Counted from the first letter of the stretch, positions 8,619 to 17,061 are shown. The stretch is 64,000 nucleotides of DNA from Cyclobacteriaceae bacterium (GCA_019638255.1 JAHBUD010000001.1:2356001-2420000); one strand, 5' to 3'. The notes: generated from the letters alone by a model not told the origin. Made by a program: numbers and translations.

Positions 8619-9221
8619 ATGAAAAAACTAAATCTTGTAATTTTTCTAGTCGCATGCATTTCGGGTTCAGCGATTGCACAAGTTCAATTTTCAATTGGAT
8701 TGAAGGGCGGTTTGAACTTAGCTAAATTTGATGTGAGTGATATTTCAGGAAGCATCAGTAACCGAACCGGATTTCATGGTGGTGCTTTTGCGCTTGCGAA
8801 GTTCACTGCATTCGCCATTCAACCCGAAGTGATTTTCTCCCAACAAGGATCAGAGTTTAACTTCAGCGGTCAGAATCTTTCCTCAAATTTTAGCTATTTC
8901 AATGTACCCGTCTTACTTAAATTTTATTTACCACTGGGGCTGAACATTCAGGCTGGTCCGCAGTTCGGTTTTCTTACTTCGGCCGATGGCCAGGTTGTAG
9001 GTGCTGATGGAGAAATAGTTGATGTGTCAACCGATATGTATAAAAATTCCGACACCAGTATTGCTCTTGGTTTAGGTTGGGACTTACCGATGCGACTTAC
9101 AGTTGATTTTCGTTACAATCTTGGTATTAGTGAAATTGAAGATGATGCACGTTTAACAGCAACAAAGAACCAGGTGTTTCAACTTTCAGTTGGTTACAAA
9201 CTTTTTAAGTTCGGTAAGTAA
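8619..9221 (+). CDS. PorT-family outer-membrane beta-barrel protein
   Basis: The ATG at 8619 begins a signal peptide (MKKLNLVIFLVACISGSAIA). The mature part, about 180 residues, shows alternating beta-strands and the usual start of the outer-membrane beta-barrel domain family (FSIGLKGGLNLAKFDVSD), IQPEVIFSQQGSEF, LNIQAGPQFGFL and a C-terminal strand ending in a hydrophobic/aromatic pattern (FQLSVGYKLFKFGK). These small 8-strand barrels are abundant in Bacteroidota and their functions are mostly unknown. A terminator follows, and a paralogue is the next gene. Confidence 0.85.
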   Translation: MKKLNLVIFLVACISGSAIAQVQFSIGLKGGLNLAKFDVSDISGSISNRTGFHGGAFALAKFTAFAIQPEVIFSQQGSEFNFSGQNLSSNFSYFNVPVLLKFYLPLGLNIQAGPQFGFLTSADGQVVGADGEIVDVSTDMYKNSDTSIALGLGWDLPMRLTVDFRYNLGISEIEDDARLTATKNQVFQLSVGYKLFKFGK

Positions 9222-9241
9222 TCAATATTGAGTAGACTATT

Positions 9242-9271
9242 AAGCCGGTTCCCGAAAGGGCCGGCTTTTTT
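9242..9271 (+). terminator. Terminator between the two barrel genes
   Basis: AAGCCGG (9242-9248) pairs with CCGGCTT (9261-9267), with an inner CCC/GGG stem and a GAAA tetraloop, followed by a T run. Confidence 0.88.
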
Positions 9272-9319
9272 ATTTTGATAATATTCAATAGCTTTAATAA
9301 TTATCCTAACTTAAACAAT

Positions 9320-9910
9320 ATGAAAAAAAATGTATTGTTAGTAATATTTTTATTATGCTCTTTAGCGGCATTCTCCCAAACAAATTTCGGTCTTAAAGGG
9401 GGACTTAATATTGCTGATTGGAGTGGTGATGCAAAAGATGTCTGGAGATCCAGTAGCAGAAATAGTTTCCATGCCGGTGTTTATCTTTCTTTTATTTTAA
9501 GTGATGCCTTTAGTATTCAACCTGAAGTTTTGTACAATTCAGTTGGAGCCAATACTGAAACAATCATGGCTGATTACTTTGTCCTAGATTACATCAGTAT
9601 TCCGCTTATGGTGGTTTTTAATTTTAACCAATTTATTAGTGTACAAGCAGGGCCACAAATTGGTTTTCTTATACGGGCTACAGCAAATGATAAGAATGGG
9701 TATGATGAAGTAATGGATTATTTTACTGGAACCGACTTTGGTATGAATTTTGGCCTAGGCATTAATCTTGGTAGACTTAATGCTACTGCACGTTATTCTC
9801 TTGGCCTTACTAATGTAGGTTTGCCTGAACTATCAGTTACTAATGAAGAATTTATTGTTAAGAATAACGTAATTCAAGTTTCATTAGGCTTAACGTTATT
9901 TCGAAGATAG
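9320..9910 (+). CDS. PorT-family outer-membrane beta-barrel protein (paralogue)
   Basis: The ATG at 9320 gives a clean signal peptide (MKKNVLLVIFLLCSLAAFSQ). The mature start TNFGLKGGLNIADWSGD and later SIQPEVLYNSVG, ISVQAGPQIGFLI and a C-terminal strand ending VSLGLTLFRR align by eye with the preceding barrel, so the two are tandem paralogues that have diverged substantially. It is separated from the first by a terminator and so is probably transcribed on its own. It lies convergent to tyrS. Confidence 0.82.
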   Translation: MKKNVLLVIFLLCSLAAFSQTNFGLKGGLNIADWSGDAKDVWRSSSRNSFHAGVYLSFILSDAFSIQPEVLYNSVGANTETIMADYFVLDYISIPLMVVFNFNQFISVQAGPQIGFLIRATANDKNGYDEVMDYFTGTDFGMNFGLGINLGRLNATARYSLGLTNVGLPELSVTNEEFIVKNNVIQVSLGLTLFRR

Positions 9911-9948
9911 TCTCATCTTCATCTAATCATTCCAAAAGAGATCGTTCT

Positions 9949-11232
9949 TTAATCAACAATAATCAGGTAGTAATTCTTTTTGCCTTTCTGTGCTAAAAGA
10001 TACTTGTTGTGCAGAAGATTGAATTCAGCTTCCTGGGTAACATCACTAACTTTAATTTTATTGATACTCACACCGCCACCTTGTATCATTTTCCTTGCTT
10101 CACCTTTTGATGGAAAGATGGAGTGATTTGTTAAGTCAGATAATAGATCAATTACTCCCGGTTTGCTCTCTAGTGCTGCGCGCCTCACCGTAGTTTTTGG
10201 TACGCCCTCCATTATCGCCAATAATGTTTCTTCATCGAGACTCTCAAGATCCTCTGTAGTTGAATTTCCAAATAGAATCGCAGAAGCTTTTACCGCCTGA
10301 TCGTAGTCAGCCAAGGAATGAACGCGAATGGTTATGTCTTTAGCCAAGGCCTGCTGAAGTTCTCGTTTGTGAGGTGCTTCCTGATGAGAGCGGATCAACT
10401 CTGTAATTTCATCCTGACTTTTCAGGGTAAAGATTTTTATATAGTTCACCGCATCCTCATCGGAGGTATTTAACCAAAATTGATAAAATGCATAGGGCGA
10501 TGTCTTCTTCGGATCAAGCCAAACGTTTCCGCCTTCTGTTTTACCGAATTTTGTTCCGTCCGATTTTTTGATAAGCGGGGTAGTTAGTGCAAAGGCATCT
10601 CCATTAGCTTTTCTTCGGATCAACTCCGTTCCGGTTACAATATTTCCCCATTGATCGGAGCCACCCATTTGAAGTTTGCAGTTTTTGTACGTGTACAGGT
10701 AGTAGAAGTCATACCCTTGAACCAACTGGTAGCTGAATTCGGTAAAGGAGAGCCCGGTTTCGAGCCTGTTCTTTACGGAATCTTTTGACATCATGTAATT
10801 AATGGTGATGTGCTTTCCAACATCGCGTATAAAATCGAGAAATCGAAAGTCTTTGAACCAATCGTAATTGTTTACCATCTCTGCTCCCGATGGTCCAGCG
10901 TTGAAATCCAGGAATTTTTCCAGTTGCTTTTTTACGCAAATCACATTGTGTTGAAGAACCTCTTCCGACAAAAGGTTTCTTTCAGCCGATTTACCTGAAG
11001 GATCGCCCACCATGCCTGTTGCCCCGCCCACCAATGCAAATGGTTTATGCCCGGCCTGCTGGAAGTGAACCAAGGTCATAATCTGCGCAAGATGCCCGAT
11101 ATGTAATGAATCTGCAGTTGGATCAAATCCAATGTATCCTGCGGTTGGTTCTTTAAGCAGTTGTACTTCAGTACCCGGCATAATGTCGTGCAGCATGCCA
11201 CGCCATTGCAGTTCTTTTACAAAATTCTTCAT
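9949..11232 (-). CDS. tyrS: Tyrosyl-tRNA synthetase
   Basis: A 427-residue class Ic synthetase of the bacterial TyrRS type. The HIGH motif is at residues 44-47 ([10 protein letters not shown]), preceded by YIGFDPTA. Tyrosine-site signatures include [12 protein letters not shown] and [11 protein letters not shown]. The KMSKS loop is KFGKTEGG, a form common in this group. The C-terminal S4 RNA-binding domain (about 350-427) includes [20 protein letters not shown]. It charges tRNA-Tyr and is presumably essential. It has its own -7 box 20 nt upstream of the start codon. Confidence 0.97.
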   Translation of the reverse strand: MKNFVKELQWRGMLHDIMPGTEVQLLKEPTAGYIGFDPTADSLHIGHLAQIMTLVHFQQAGHKPFALVGGATGMVGDPSGKSAERNLLSEEVLQHNVICVKKQLEKFLDFNAGPSGAEMVNNYDWFKDFRFLDFIRDVGKHITINYMMSKDSVKNRLETGLSFTEFSYQLVQGYDFYYLYTYKNCKLQMGGSDQWGNIVTGTELIRRKANGDAFALTTPLIKKSDGTKFGKTEGGNVWLDPKKTSPYAFYQFWLNTSDEDAVNYIKIFTLKSQDEITELIRSHQEAPHKRELQQALAKDITIRVHSLADYDQAVKASAILFGNSTTEDLESLDEETLLAIMEGVPKTTVRRAALESKPGVIDLLSDLTNHSIFPSKGEARKMIQGGGVSINKIKVSDVTQEAEFNLLHNKYLLAQKGKKNYYLIIVD

Positions 11233-11251
11233 CGGTGACTTATTTTCGCTG

Positions 11252-11259
11252 CAAATATA
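11252..11259 (-). promoter_or_regulatory. -7 box of the tyrS promoter
   Basis: On the minus strand the sequence reads TATATTTG, matching TAnnTTTG, 20 nt before the tyrS ATG. It predicts a leader of only about 15 nt. Confidence 0.6.
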
Positions 11260-11283
11260 GCAGGGCGCAAGAAAGTTGGTGTG

Positions 11284-11904
11284 TTAATTTAACCGTTGGG
11301 TGTCAAGAGGCACTCCTTTGTCAACATTAATGACTTCTGTAAATGATCCGGTATTCAAATCGAAATACCAGCCATAAAGTTTTGGATAGGAGCTTAAACG
11401 CCAGGCTCGTTGCATGATTTCGAGATTACTTAGGTTCTTAACCTGTTGTTCAATATTCAATTCGGCAAGTCGCTTCTCTTGGTTCTCATAAGGAAGTTTT
11501 TCAAGTTCTTCCCGGTTTCTTTCGTAGATGTCTCTAAGGTCCTGTAACCATTCATTAATCAGTGGTTTATCGGTTCCCTTTATCACTTCGCGTAAACTGC
11601 TGCAATGGCTGTAGCCACAAAGAATGATAATTTTAACTTTCGATACTTCAACCGCATCTTGCAGTAAAGCCATAAGGCTTAAATCCGATTCTTTAATCAG
11701 GTTACCCATGTTACGGTAAACCAGTATTTCACCGGGTTCCGTATTGGTGACTTCACGAACGGGTACAAGACTGTCGGATGATCCGATCCATAAAATATGC
11801 GGAACATGCATGGATGAGAGCCGTTGAAAATATCCTTTATCGAGGGCCATTTTTTCCATTGACCATGCTTTGCTTTCCAGGAGTATTCGTTCTCGTATCG
11901 TCAT
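11284..11904 (-). CDS. Degenerate beta-carbonic anhydrase homologue (probable non-catalytic)
   Basis: A 206-residue protein that aligns over its whole length with the canonical enzyme encoded at 13545-14195, with the same residue numbering through position 101. The active site is altered: zinc-ligand Cys42 is Ser (WIGSSDS), catalytic Arg46 is Leu (DSLVP) and zinc-ligand His98 is Tyr (CGYSHC), while Asp44 and Cys101 remain. The His of the GHYGC context has moved two residues later (His100). The frame is intact and the fold signatures are kept, so it is maintained rather than decaying. Its ATG overlaps the SulP stop (ATGA), so it is translationally coupled to the transporter. A regulatory or scaffold role for SulP is inference. 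Confidence 0.85.
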   Translation of the reverse strand: MTIRERILLESKAWSMEKMALDKGYFQRLSSMHVPHILWIGSSDSLVPVREVTNTEPGEILVYRNMGNLIKESDLSLMALLQDAVEVSKVKIIILCGYSHCSSLREVIKGTDKPLINEWLQDLRDIYERNREELEKLPYENQEKRLAELNIEQQVKNLSNLEIMQRAWRLSSYPKLYGWYFDLNTGSFTEVINVDKGVPLDTQRLN

Positions 11905-13451
11905 GATTTAAAAATCGGGTTAGCCGCAGTAACGGATTGATTGAGTTCAACAGAAATATTCCTGCTTAATGCTGATTGCTGAAAATCGTGGATGGTTTCA
12001 ATAATGTCATGATCAATAAACGTTGAGCGCGCCCCGTCAATGATTACATGACTGTTATCGGGTATTTCGCGCAAGGTATTACGCAGCAGTGCCTTGTTCA
12101 AAAATGATACATCCTTGGTAAGCCGAACGAGGTAACGGTCGCCTTCGCGTACACAGAATAAGGCTTTATGGAAGTTGGCACGAAGCACGAAAATAAGCCC
12201 TATGCTCAACCCGATAAAAATTCCAGTGAGCAGATTAGTGAAGAGTATAGCAAGAATGGTAATAGTAAAAGGAATAAACTGCCCCCAGCCCATTTTAAAC
12301 ATAACTTTTATCAGCGATGGTTTGCAGAGTTTATAACCAACCTGTAGCAGTATGGAGGCTAAAGAAGCCAGTGGAATTTTATTCAGCAATCCAGGTATCA
12401 GGATCACACTTACCAGTAATAATATCCCGTGAACTATAGCAGAGGTTTTCGTTTTCCCACCTGAATTAACGTTGGCCGAACTTCTTACAATAACCGATGT
12501 TACGGGCAAGCCTCCAATCAATCCACTGATCATGTTGCCGATTCCTTGTGCTTTTAGTTCATGATTTAGCGGAGTTAATCGTTTATAAGGATCAAGTTTA
12601 TCAACCGCGTCAATGCTGAGTAAACTTTCAAGACTGGCCACTACGGCTAATGTAACAGCAGCAATCCATACTTGATGATTCAGTAGGGAAGAGAAATCCG
12701 GGAGCGTAAACTGATTGATAAAAGATGAAAAATCTGCAGAGACAGGTAATGAAACCAGGTGATCAGTTGTTATAACGAACTGCGGAAAATAGGAGCGGTA
12801 AAGCTCATTAATAGCCACACCAAGAAATACAACCAGCAAGGGCGCGGGAACAACTTTTGAAAACACTGTGGTTCGTATTAAGGGTCGCTCCCAAAAGATT
12901 AAAATAGCGAGTGAAATCAAGCAAATAAGAACTGCACCGGGTTGAATAAATCTCAATGAATAGAAGAGCTCAGTGAAAGTATTGAGGCCATCTTGCTGTA
13001 TAAAACTTTCATCACCAATAAAATCACTATCGTACCCGATGGCGTGGGGAATTTGCTTCAGGATCAGAATCAATCCAATGGCCGCCAGCATACCTTTGAT
13101 TACGGAGGATGGAAAGTAGTTGCCAATGGTTCCGGCTTTTAGAAAACCAAGTGTTAGTTGCATGACTCCTGCAAGAACAACGGCAACAAGAAAGGCTTCG
13201 TAAGCACCGAGTTGTTGTATGGATGCCAAAACGATAGTGGTGAGCCCCGCAGCCGGTCCGCTAACGCTCAGGGCCGATTTGCTGAAGTATCCGATAACAA
13301 TTCCACCAACGAAACCGGCAATAATTCCTGAGAAAAGGGGGGCGCCTGAGGCCAACGCAATACCAAGGCAAAGCGGAAGGGCCACCAGAAAGACAACAAT
13401 GGACGCGGGGATGTCGCTTCGTAAATTATTTAAAGGATGTAGCGGGCTCAT
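11901..13451 (-). CDS. SulP-family anion (probable bicarbonate) transporter
   Basis: A 516-residue SLC26/SulP protein. The N-terminal membrane domain has about 12-14 helices, beginning DIPASIVVFLVALPLCLGIALASGAP and including SGPAAGLTTIV, the anion-site region of the family. The C-terminal cytoplasmic STAS domain (about 430-510) contains HVIIDGARSTFIDHDIIETI. SulP members carry sulfate, bicarbonate or other anions. Linkage to a canonical beta-carbonic anhydrase upstream and a carbonic-anhydrase homologue downstream favours bicarbonate, as in BicA and in SulP-carbonic-anhydrase fusions. It is coupled by a 4-bp overlap to the degenerate homologue, with a terminator-like hairpin in the 5' gap. 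Confidence 0.9.
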   Translation of the reverse strand: MSPLHPLNNLRSDIPASIVVFLVALPLCLGIALASGAPLFSGIIAGFVGGIVIGYFSKSALSVSGPAAGLTTIVLASIQQLGAYEAFLVAVVLAGVMQLTLGFLKAGTIGNYFPSSVIKGMLAAIGLILILKQIPHAIGYDSDFIGDESFIQQDGLNTFTELFYSLRFIQPGAVLICLISLAILIFWERPLIRTTVFSKVVPAPLLVVFLGVAINELYRSYFPQFVITTDHLVSLPVSADFSSFINQFTLPDFSSLLNHQVWIAAVTLAVVASLESLLSIDAVDKLDPYKRLTPLNHELKAQGIGNMISGLIGGLPVTSVIVRSSANVNSGGKTKTSAIVHGILLLVSVILIPGLLNKIPLASLASILLQVGYKLCKPSLIKVMFKMGWGQFIPFTITILAILFTNLLTGIFIGLSIGLIFVLRANFHKALFCVREGDRYLVRLTKDVSFLNKALLRNTLREIPDNSHVIIDGARSTFIDHDIIETIHDFQQSALSRNISVELNQSVTAANPIFKS

Positions 13452-13473
13452 TGATAAAAATCAACTGCAATGT

Positions 13474-13521
13474 TATAAAAAAGGATTACAACCGCAGCAA
13501 AATTCGCTGCAGCGGTAATCC
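13474..13521 (-). terminator. Intrinsic terminator/attenuator between can and SulP
   Basis: On the minus strand a hairpin with arms GGATTAC.../...GTAATCC and an inner GCAGC/GCTGC segment (13483-13521, imperfect in the middle) is followed by TTTTTT. It sits between the stop of the carbonic anhydrase gene and the SulP start, and so may terminate the former or attenuate read-through into the latter. Confidence 0.75.
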
Positions 13522-13544
13522 TTCCTACCGGAATATTTCCCCGT

Positions 13545-14195
13545 TTACGTAAGTTCTACTTTTTTAGCGTTGATCTGATATATTGAAGCGAGTTGTGATG
13601 ATCGATCAAAACTCACACCCAGGTCATTTATTATACCGGTTTTAAGACTGTAAACCCAACCGTGTACGATAGGAAGATTCCTGTCGCGCCATGCATTTTG
13701 GATGATGGATGTTTTGGTGAGGTCAAACACTTGCTCCATCACATTCAATTCAACAAAGCGATCAAACCGTGCCTGATCATCTTCAATAGCATCAAGTTCA
13801 TTGGAATAAATCCGGTATACATCTTTGATGTTTCGAAGCCAATTATCAATTAAGCCAAATTGCTGGCTACCCATAGCAGCCTGAACGCCACCGCAACCAT
13901 AGTGGCCACAAACAATTACGTGCCTTACTTTGAGCACATTCACTGCGTAGTCGAGTACGCTGAGCATGTTCATATCGGTATGCACCACCATATTGGCAAT
14001 GTTACGGTGAACAAATATTTCACCGGGCTGTGTTCGTGTGATTTCATTGGCTGGCACGCGGCTATCTGAGCACCCAATCCATAGTATTTGAGGCGATTGG
14101 CCTTGTGAGAGCTTGTTGAAAAAATCAGGATCCTCACCAAGCTTTTCCTGTACCCATAACTTGTTTCCTTCCAATAACGATTTGTAAACTTCCAT
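13545..14195 (-). CDS. can: Beta-carbonic anhydrase (canonical)
   Basis: A 216-residue cytoplasmic beta-class enzyme. All active-site residues are present: Cys42 and the Asp44-Arg46 dyad in [13 protein letters not shown], His98 and Cys101 in CGHYGCGGV, plus [13 protein letters not shown]. It interconverts CO2 and bicarbonate with a zinc ion. It lies upstream of the SulP transporter and the degenerate homologue on the same strand, separated from SulP by a hairpin with a T run. The three genes read as an inorganic-carbon uptake or pH module. The start is the ATG at 14193-14195. Confidence 0.95.
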   Translation of the reverse strand: MEVYKSLLEGNKLWVQEKLGEDPDFFNKLSQGQSPQILWIGCSDSRVPANEITRTQPGEIFVHRNIANMVVHTDMNMLSVLDYAVNVLKVRHVIVCGHYGCGGVQAAMGSQQFGLIDNWLRNIKDVYRIYSNELDAIEDDQARFDRFVELNVMEQVFDLTKTSIIQNAWRDRNLPIVHGWVYSLKTGIINDLGVSFDRSSQLASIYQINAKKVELT

Positions 14196-14270
14196 ATACG
14201 TGTTAATTTATTTCAGTTAAAATGATGATGAATTGCAATCGAAATATTCCGGTGCCTTTGCCGGGAATAA

Positions 14271-14295
14271 TTCAGCTTAAATTTATTGAGCTGAA
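14271..14295. repeat. Short inverted repeat upstream of can
   Basis: TTCAGCT (14271-14277) and AGCTGAA (14289-14295) form a perfect 7-bp inverted repeat about 75-100 nt upstream of the can start. A second imperfect GC-rich repeat (ATTCCGG/CCGGGAAT) lies closer. It could be an operator or the hairpin ending the unknown gene on its right. No T run is seen on the plus strand. Confidence 0.35.
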
Positions 14296-14305
14296 AGAAA
14301 AAACT

Positions 14306-14659
14306 CTAAACAACTTTAGGAGGGGGAGTGTTTATTTCAAGGCTTAAGGTAGTTAATGTATTACCTTGTTTATCGAAGTATAACTTACTGACTATCAAAT
14401 TTGCGTTATTATTTGTATGGCCGAACAAATTAGCTTGATAGTAACTCTCTTTGCATCCTGATTCTTTGGTGGACTCACCCGATGCATCTTCCTGATCGCA
14501 TCCGTTTTCAGTAACCTGCTTACTCAATTCAATGAGGAACCCAGTATACTTTGTGTCGTGCAATAGTTCTGCTTCAAATGAAAGGAGACTGAGGTTAAGA
14601 AATAGGATCCCCAAGGTCAGGCTAAAAAATGGTTTAAACTGCTTTTGGCTTAACATCAT
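14306..14659 (-). CDS. Small exported protein of unknown function
   Basis: From the ATG at 14657-14659 the product is about 117 residues, with a signal-like hydrophobic stretch (FKPFFSLTLGILFLNLSLLSFEA) and a polar mature domain. The mature part has two Cys (ENGCDQEDASG and ESGCKESYYQ), possibly a disulfide, and ends LEINTPPPKVV. I recognise no family. It lies upstream of can on the same strand with a 110-bp gap containing inverted repeats, so co-transcription is uncertain. Confidence 0.6.
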   Translation of the reverse strand: MMLSQKQFKPFFSLTLGILFLNLSLLSFEAELLHDTKYTGFLIELSKQVTENGCDQEDASGESTKESGCKESYYQANLFGHTNNNANLIVSKLYFDKQGNTLTTLSLEINTPPPKVV

Positions 14660-14727
14660 ACCGTTCAAAAATACTCAATTTTGTCGTCTGCATAAGAATT
14701 TCTTTATTGAGCGGTAAATTCTTTGCC

Positions 14728-15201
14728 ATGAAACAACCCGATGCTCTTAATCTTGTAGCCGAATTCCACCAAACCTTCAAACATCCAATTTTACCTGCAC
14801 CAACTATTCCTGCTGAAGATCGTTGCGCATTGCGTGTAGCCTTGATTGCAGAGGAATTAAAGGAATTGGAGGTGGCTATCCTGGAAAAGGATATTGTTGA
14901 AGTGGCCGATGCACTATGCGACATTCAATATGTATTATCAGGTGCAATATTGGAATTCGGCCTTGCCGAGAAGTTTAAGGATTTATTCGAAGAAGTTCAG
15001 CGCTCAAACATGAGCAAAGCTTGTGCTTCAGAAGCAGAGGCTATTGCTACAGTAGACCACTACCGGGCTAAAGATGGAACTGAGTGTTACTTTCGGCAGG
15101 AGGGGGAGAAATGGCTGGTATACCGAAAGTCAGATAATAAAACGATCAAATCGATTAATTACTCTCCGGCAAACCTGGATCGGATAATTAATCAGGTATA
15201 G
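14728..15201 (+). CDS. MazG-like nucleotide pyrophosphohydrolase (PRA-PH fold)
   Basis: From the ATG at 14728 the product is 157 residues. Residues about 1-100 match the all-alpha NTP pyrophosphohydrolase fold: LVAEFHQTFKHP, then the metal-binding EELKELEVAILEKDIVEVAD with the downstream DALCDIQYVL, the E..E/D..D pattern of the family. The C-terminal 45 residues (GTECYFRQEGEKWLVYRKSD) form a small beta extension. Such proteins hydrolyse nucleoside triphosphates to monophosphate plus PPi, often for housecleaning. The substrate here is unknown. Its 3' end overlaps by 10 bp with a convergent small gene. Confidence 0.82.
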   Translation: MKQPDALNLVAEFHQTFKHPILPAPTIPAEDRCALRVALIAEELKELEVAILEKDIVEVADALCDIQYVLSGAILEFGLAEKFKDLFEEVQRSNMSKACASEAEAIATVDHYRAKDGTECYFRQEGEKWLVYRKSDNKTIKSINYSPANLDRIINQV

Positions 15202-15419
15202 AATTCAATTTGAAAGTCGACTTCATTATTTCGAACCGGTAAAGGGTTCAATGCCACAATCTGCAAATTATTAAAGGCTTTAATGAATTCGGCACGGGAG
15301 ATGCGTTGCTTGCTCCGTCCCGGCTGAATTTTGTGATACTGCATACGGCCCGATTTATTGGCTTCCGCCCGATAAATAAGGTTGGCATGAATGGGGATAG
15401 GAGAGGGGATGTACCGCAT
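15192..15419 (-). CDS. Small basic protein of unknown function
   Basis: A 75-residue frame starting 7 nt after the stop of the gene at 15426-15674 on the same strand. The composition looks protein-like: a basic centre (KIQPGRSKQRISRAEFIKAF) and an ordered C-terminus (LQIVALNPLPVRNNEVDFQI). The tight spacing suggests an operon of two small genes. I recognise no domain. A non-coding or misassigned frame remains possible. Confidence 0.45.
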   Translation of the reverse strand: MRYIPSPIPIHANLIYRAEANKSGRMQYHKIQPGRSKQRISRAEFIKAFNNLQIVALNPLPVRNNEVDFQIEFYT

Positions 15420-15425
15420 AAGGCA

Positions 15426-15674
15426 TTACCGGTAGGTATTTTTAAATTCCTGCTGGATAAAGCTGTTCTGCTGAGCATTGTACTGTGCCAGCAATGAGTA
15501 AGCCCATCCAGGTACATAGTTGAAACGGCTCTTGTATTCCTCAATTTTTCCGCACAACTCCTTTACATAGAACCGAATCTGGTCAGCATTTCGGCAATCG
15601 GCAGGTTTTTCAAAGTTTTTTGAGGTGAAGAATTTCAACTCAAGCTCCAATTTTTTACGCTCGTAATCACTCAT
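15426..15674 (-). CDS. Small alpha-helical protein of unknown function
   Basis: From the ATG at 15672-15674 the product is 82 residues. It is charged and helical, with motif-like stretches (YERKKLELELKFFTSKNFEK, PADCRNADQIRFYVKELC and FNYVPGWAYSLLAQYNAQQN). The conserved look (paired Cys, VPGWAY) suggests a real family. The frame extends upstream another 24 codons of hydrophobic low-quality sequence, which is unlikely to be translated. The upstream region is very AT-rich. Function unknown. It probably forms a pair with the basic protein just downstream. Confidence 0.68.
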   Translation of the reverse strand: MSDYERKKLELELKFFTSKNFEKPADCRNADQIRFYVKELCGKIEEYKSRFNYVPGWAYSLLAQYNAQQNSFIQQEFKNTYR

Positions 15675-15869
15675 GACTTTGTGTATTATTACACAAATAA
15701 TATCTTTTAGTATAAAATTAGCAAGTATTAAGGTGCAATTTTGCACAAATATTTTTTACGTGTTTATGGTATTGAAATCTTTGATCTCTTCGGTATCACA
15801 TTAAATCAGGATTGCCAGACTGAGTATTAACTCGCTGATTTTCAGATGTTAATATACTCTTATATGGAA

Positions 15870-16016
15870 TTAATCTAGCGCATTGATCGTGACCCAATAG
15901 CGATACGCCACCAGCGCCTGTTCCCACTTTTTAAGTTCATACAAATTACGTTGGCTGAATCGGGGGAGTATGAATTTGTTAATCCGCGCCAGGCTTTTAA
16001 AGAACAGTTTTTTCAT
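15870..16016 (-). CDS. 48-residue conserved-type small protein
   Basis: A 49-codon frame, ATG at 16014-16016 to TAA at 15870-15872. The product starts MKKLFFKSLARINKFILPRF, continues SQRNLYELKKWEQALVAYRY and ends WVTINALD. This pattern (basic amphipathic N-terminus with ILP, then a helix ending 'YRYWVT..AL') matches my recollection of a widespread Bacteroidota protein of about 50 residues, sometimes mislabelled as SsrA-binding protein; that recollection needs checking. Function unknown. It lies in an otherwise empty 366-bp gap (15747-16112). Confidence 0.72.
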   Translation of the reverse strand: MKKLFFKSLARINKFILPRFSQRNLYELKKWEQALVAYRYWVTINALD

Positions 16017-16112
16017 GATACCGTTATGTTAGCGGTTTTAAGTTCAATCCTATTAATCACTATCTTTAGAACTTGTTAAACACTCCAGTTTTACAAATAG
16101 ATTTATAAAGTT

Positions 16113-17000
16113 ATGGAATCTTCCGAATCAGGTAATTTTCTCGATGTATGGCACTACGCAATGATTATTGGAGCCATTGTGATGGTCACTATTGGAATCC
16201 TGATCTACCTTCTTCACAACCTAAAAGTTGCCTCTATAAAAGAATTACACCGAAAGTATGATTATCTGAATAAACACGAAATCAAATACTATAAGCTGGT
16301 ATTCTATTGCTTTGGTGCCGCTTTGGCCTTTGGCATTAATACTTACGGAATTGCTGATGTTTCCGAAATGGGTATTTGGTTTGTTGTGCGCTTATTTATG
16401 GGTTTGGCCGGGGCTACGTTGGTGGGCTATGTGGCCTTTTTGGTACTTGAATATTACTACCCTTCAAAACTTGACAAAAAGTTAAAGCGCTGGAGGTACG
16501 CCCCCCGTTACAATCCGAAAACGGGAAACAAAATGCGGTTGCTGAGCGAAGAGGAGGAAGATGTTCATCTTGATGAAGGAATGATTGCTGAAGAGAAAGT
16601 GTTTTCTATCGACTATGATGTTTGGATTGATGAGAAATCCGGGGATGTTTTAGTGGAGAAGTATGAAGGTAGGTTACAGGCATTACAATGCAATAGTTGT
16701 GGATTTTATACGATGCGCGTTGTAAAGGAGGAAGTAACCAAACACCCGGAGGGTAATGAGCCTGGCGAGTTGGTAAAGAGCTATCAATGTACGTATTGTA
16801 AATCAGTCCGGGCTACCTCATTCCGGATTTCCACGAAGGAGGCAGAAGACTATAAAAGGGATAAGTTTAAATTCCGTAAGAATAAAAATGTTGATCTGGT
16901 AAAACTTGAAATCCATTCTGTTTTGGGCGAGCGGAAACATTATGAATTTCAAAATATCGATCAGGCTCAAAAATTCCTTTCAGAATTTGAGTCAGAATAG
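16113..17000 (+). CDS. Three-TM membrane protein with cytoplasmic zinc ribbon
   Basis: A 295-residue protein. TM helices are at about 13-34 (YAMIIGAIVMVTIGILIYLL), 61-80 and 87-110 (GLAGATLVGYVAFLVLEYYY). A soluble domain then follows with an acidic patch (SEEEEDVHLDEG) and a CxxC...CxxC zinc ribbon (CNSCG at about 193 and CTYCK at about 228). The C-terminus is Lys-rich, then helical. I recognise no named family. Such ribbons often bind nucleic acid or partner proteins. It lies 61 bp upstream of the Tsp protease on the same strand, so co-transcription is plausible. A near-consensus TATCTTTA box is at 16061-16068. Confidence 0.75.
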   Translation: MESSESGNFLDVWHYAMIIGAIVMVTIGILIYLLHNLKVASIKELHRKYDYLNKHEIKYYKLVFYCFGAALAFGINTYGIADVSEMGIWFVVRLFMGLAGATLVGYVAFLVLEYYYPSKLDKKLKRWRYAPRYNPKTGNKMRLLSEEEEDVHLDEGMIAEEKVFSIDYDVWIDEKSGDVLVEKYEGRLQALQCNSCGFYTMRVVKEEVTKHPEGNEPGELVKSYQCTYCKSVRATSFRISTKEAEDYKRDKFKFRKNKNVDLVKLEIHSVLGERKHYEFQNIDQAQKFLSEFESE

Positions 17001-17061
17001 TGTTTTAGCATATCATTTGCTAAGATTAAACGTATACAAGTAAAATTTGATGATTGTGTGT

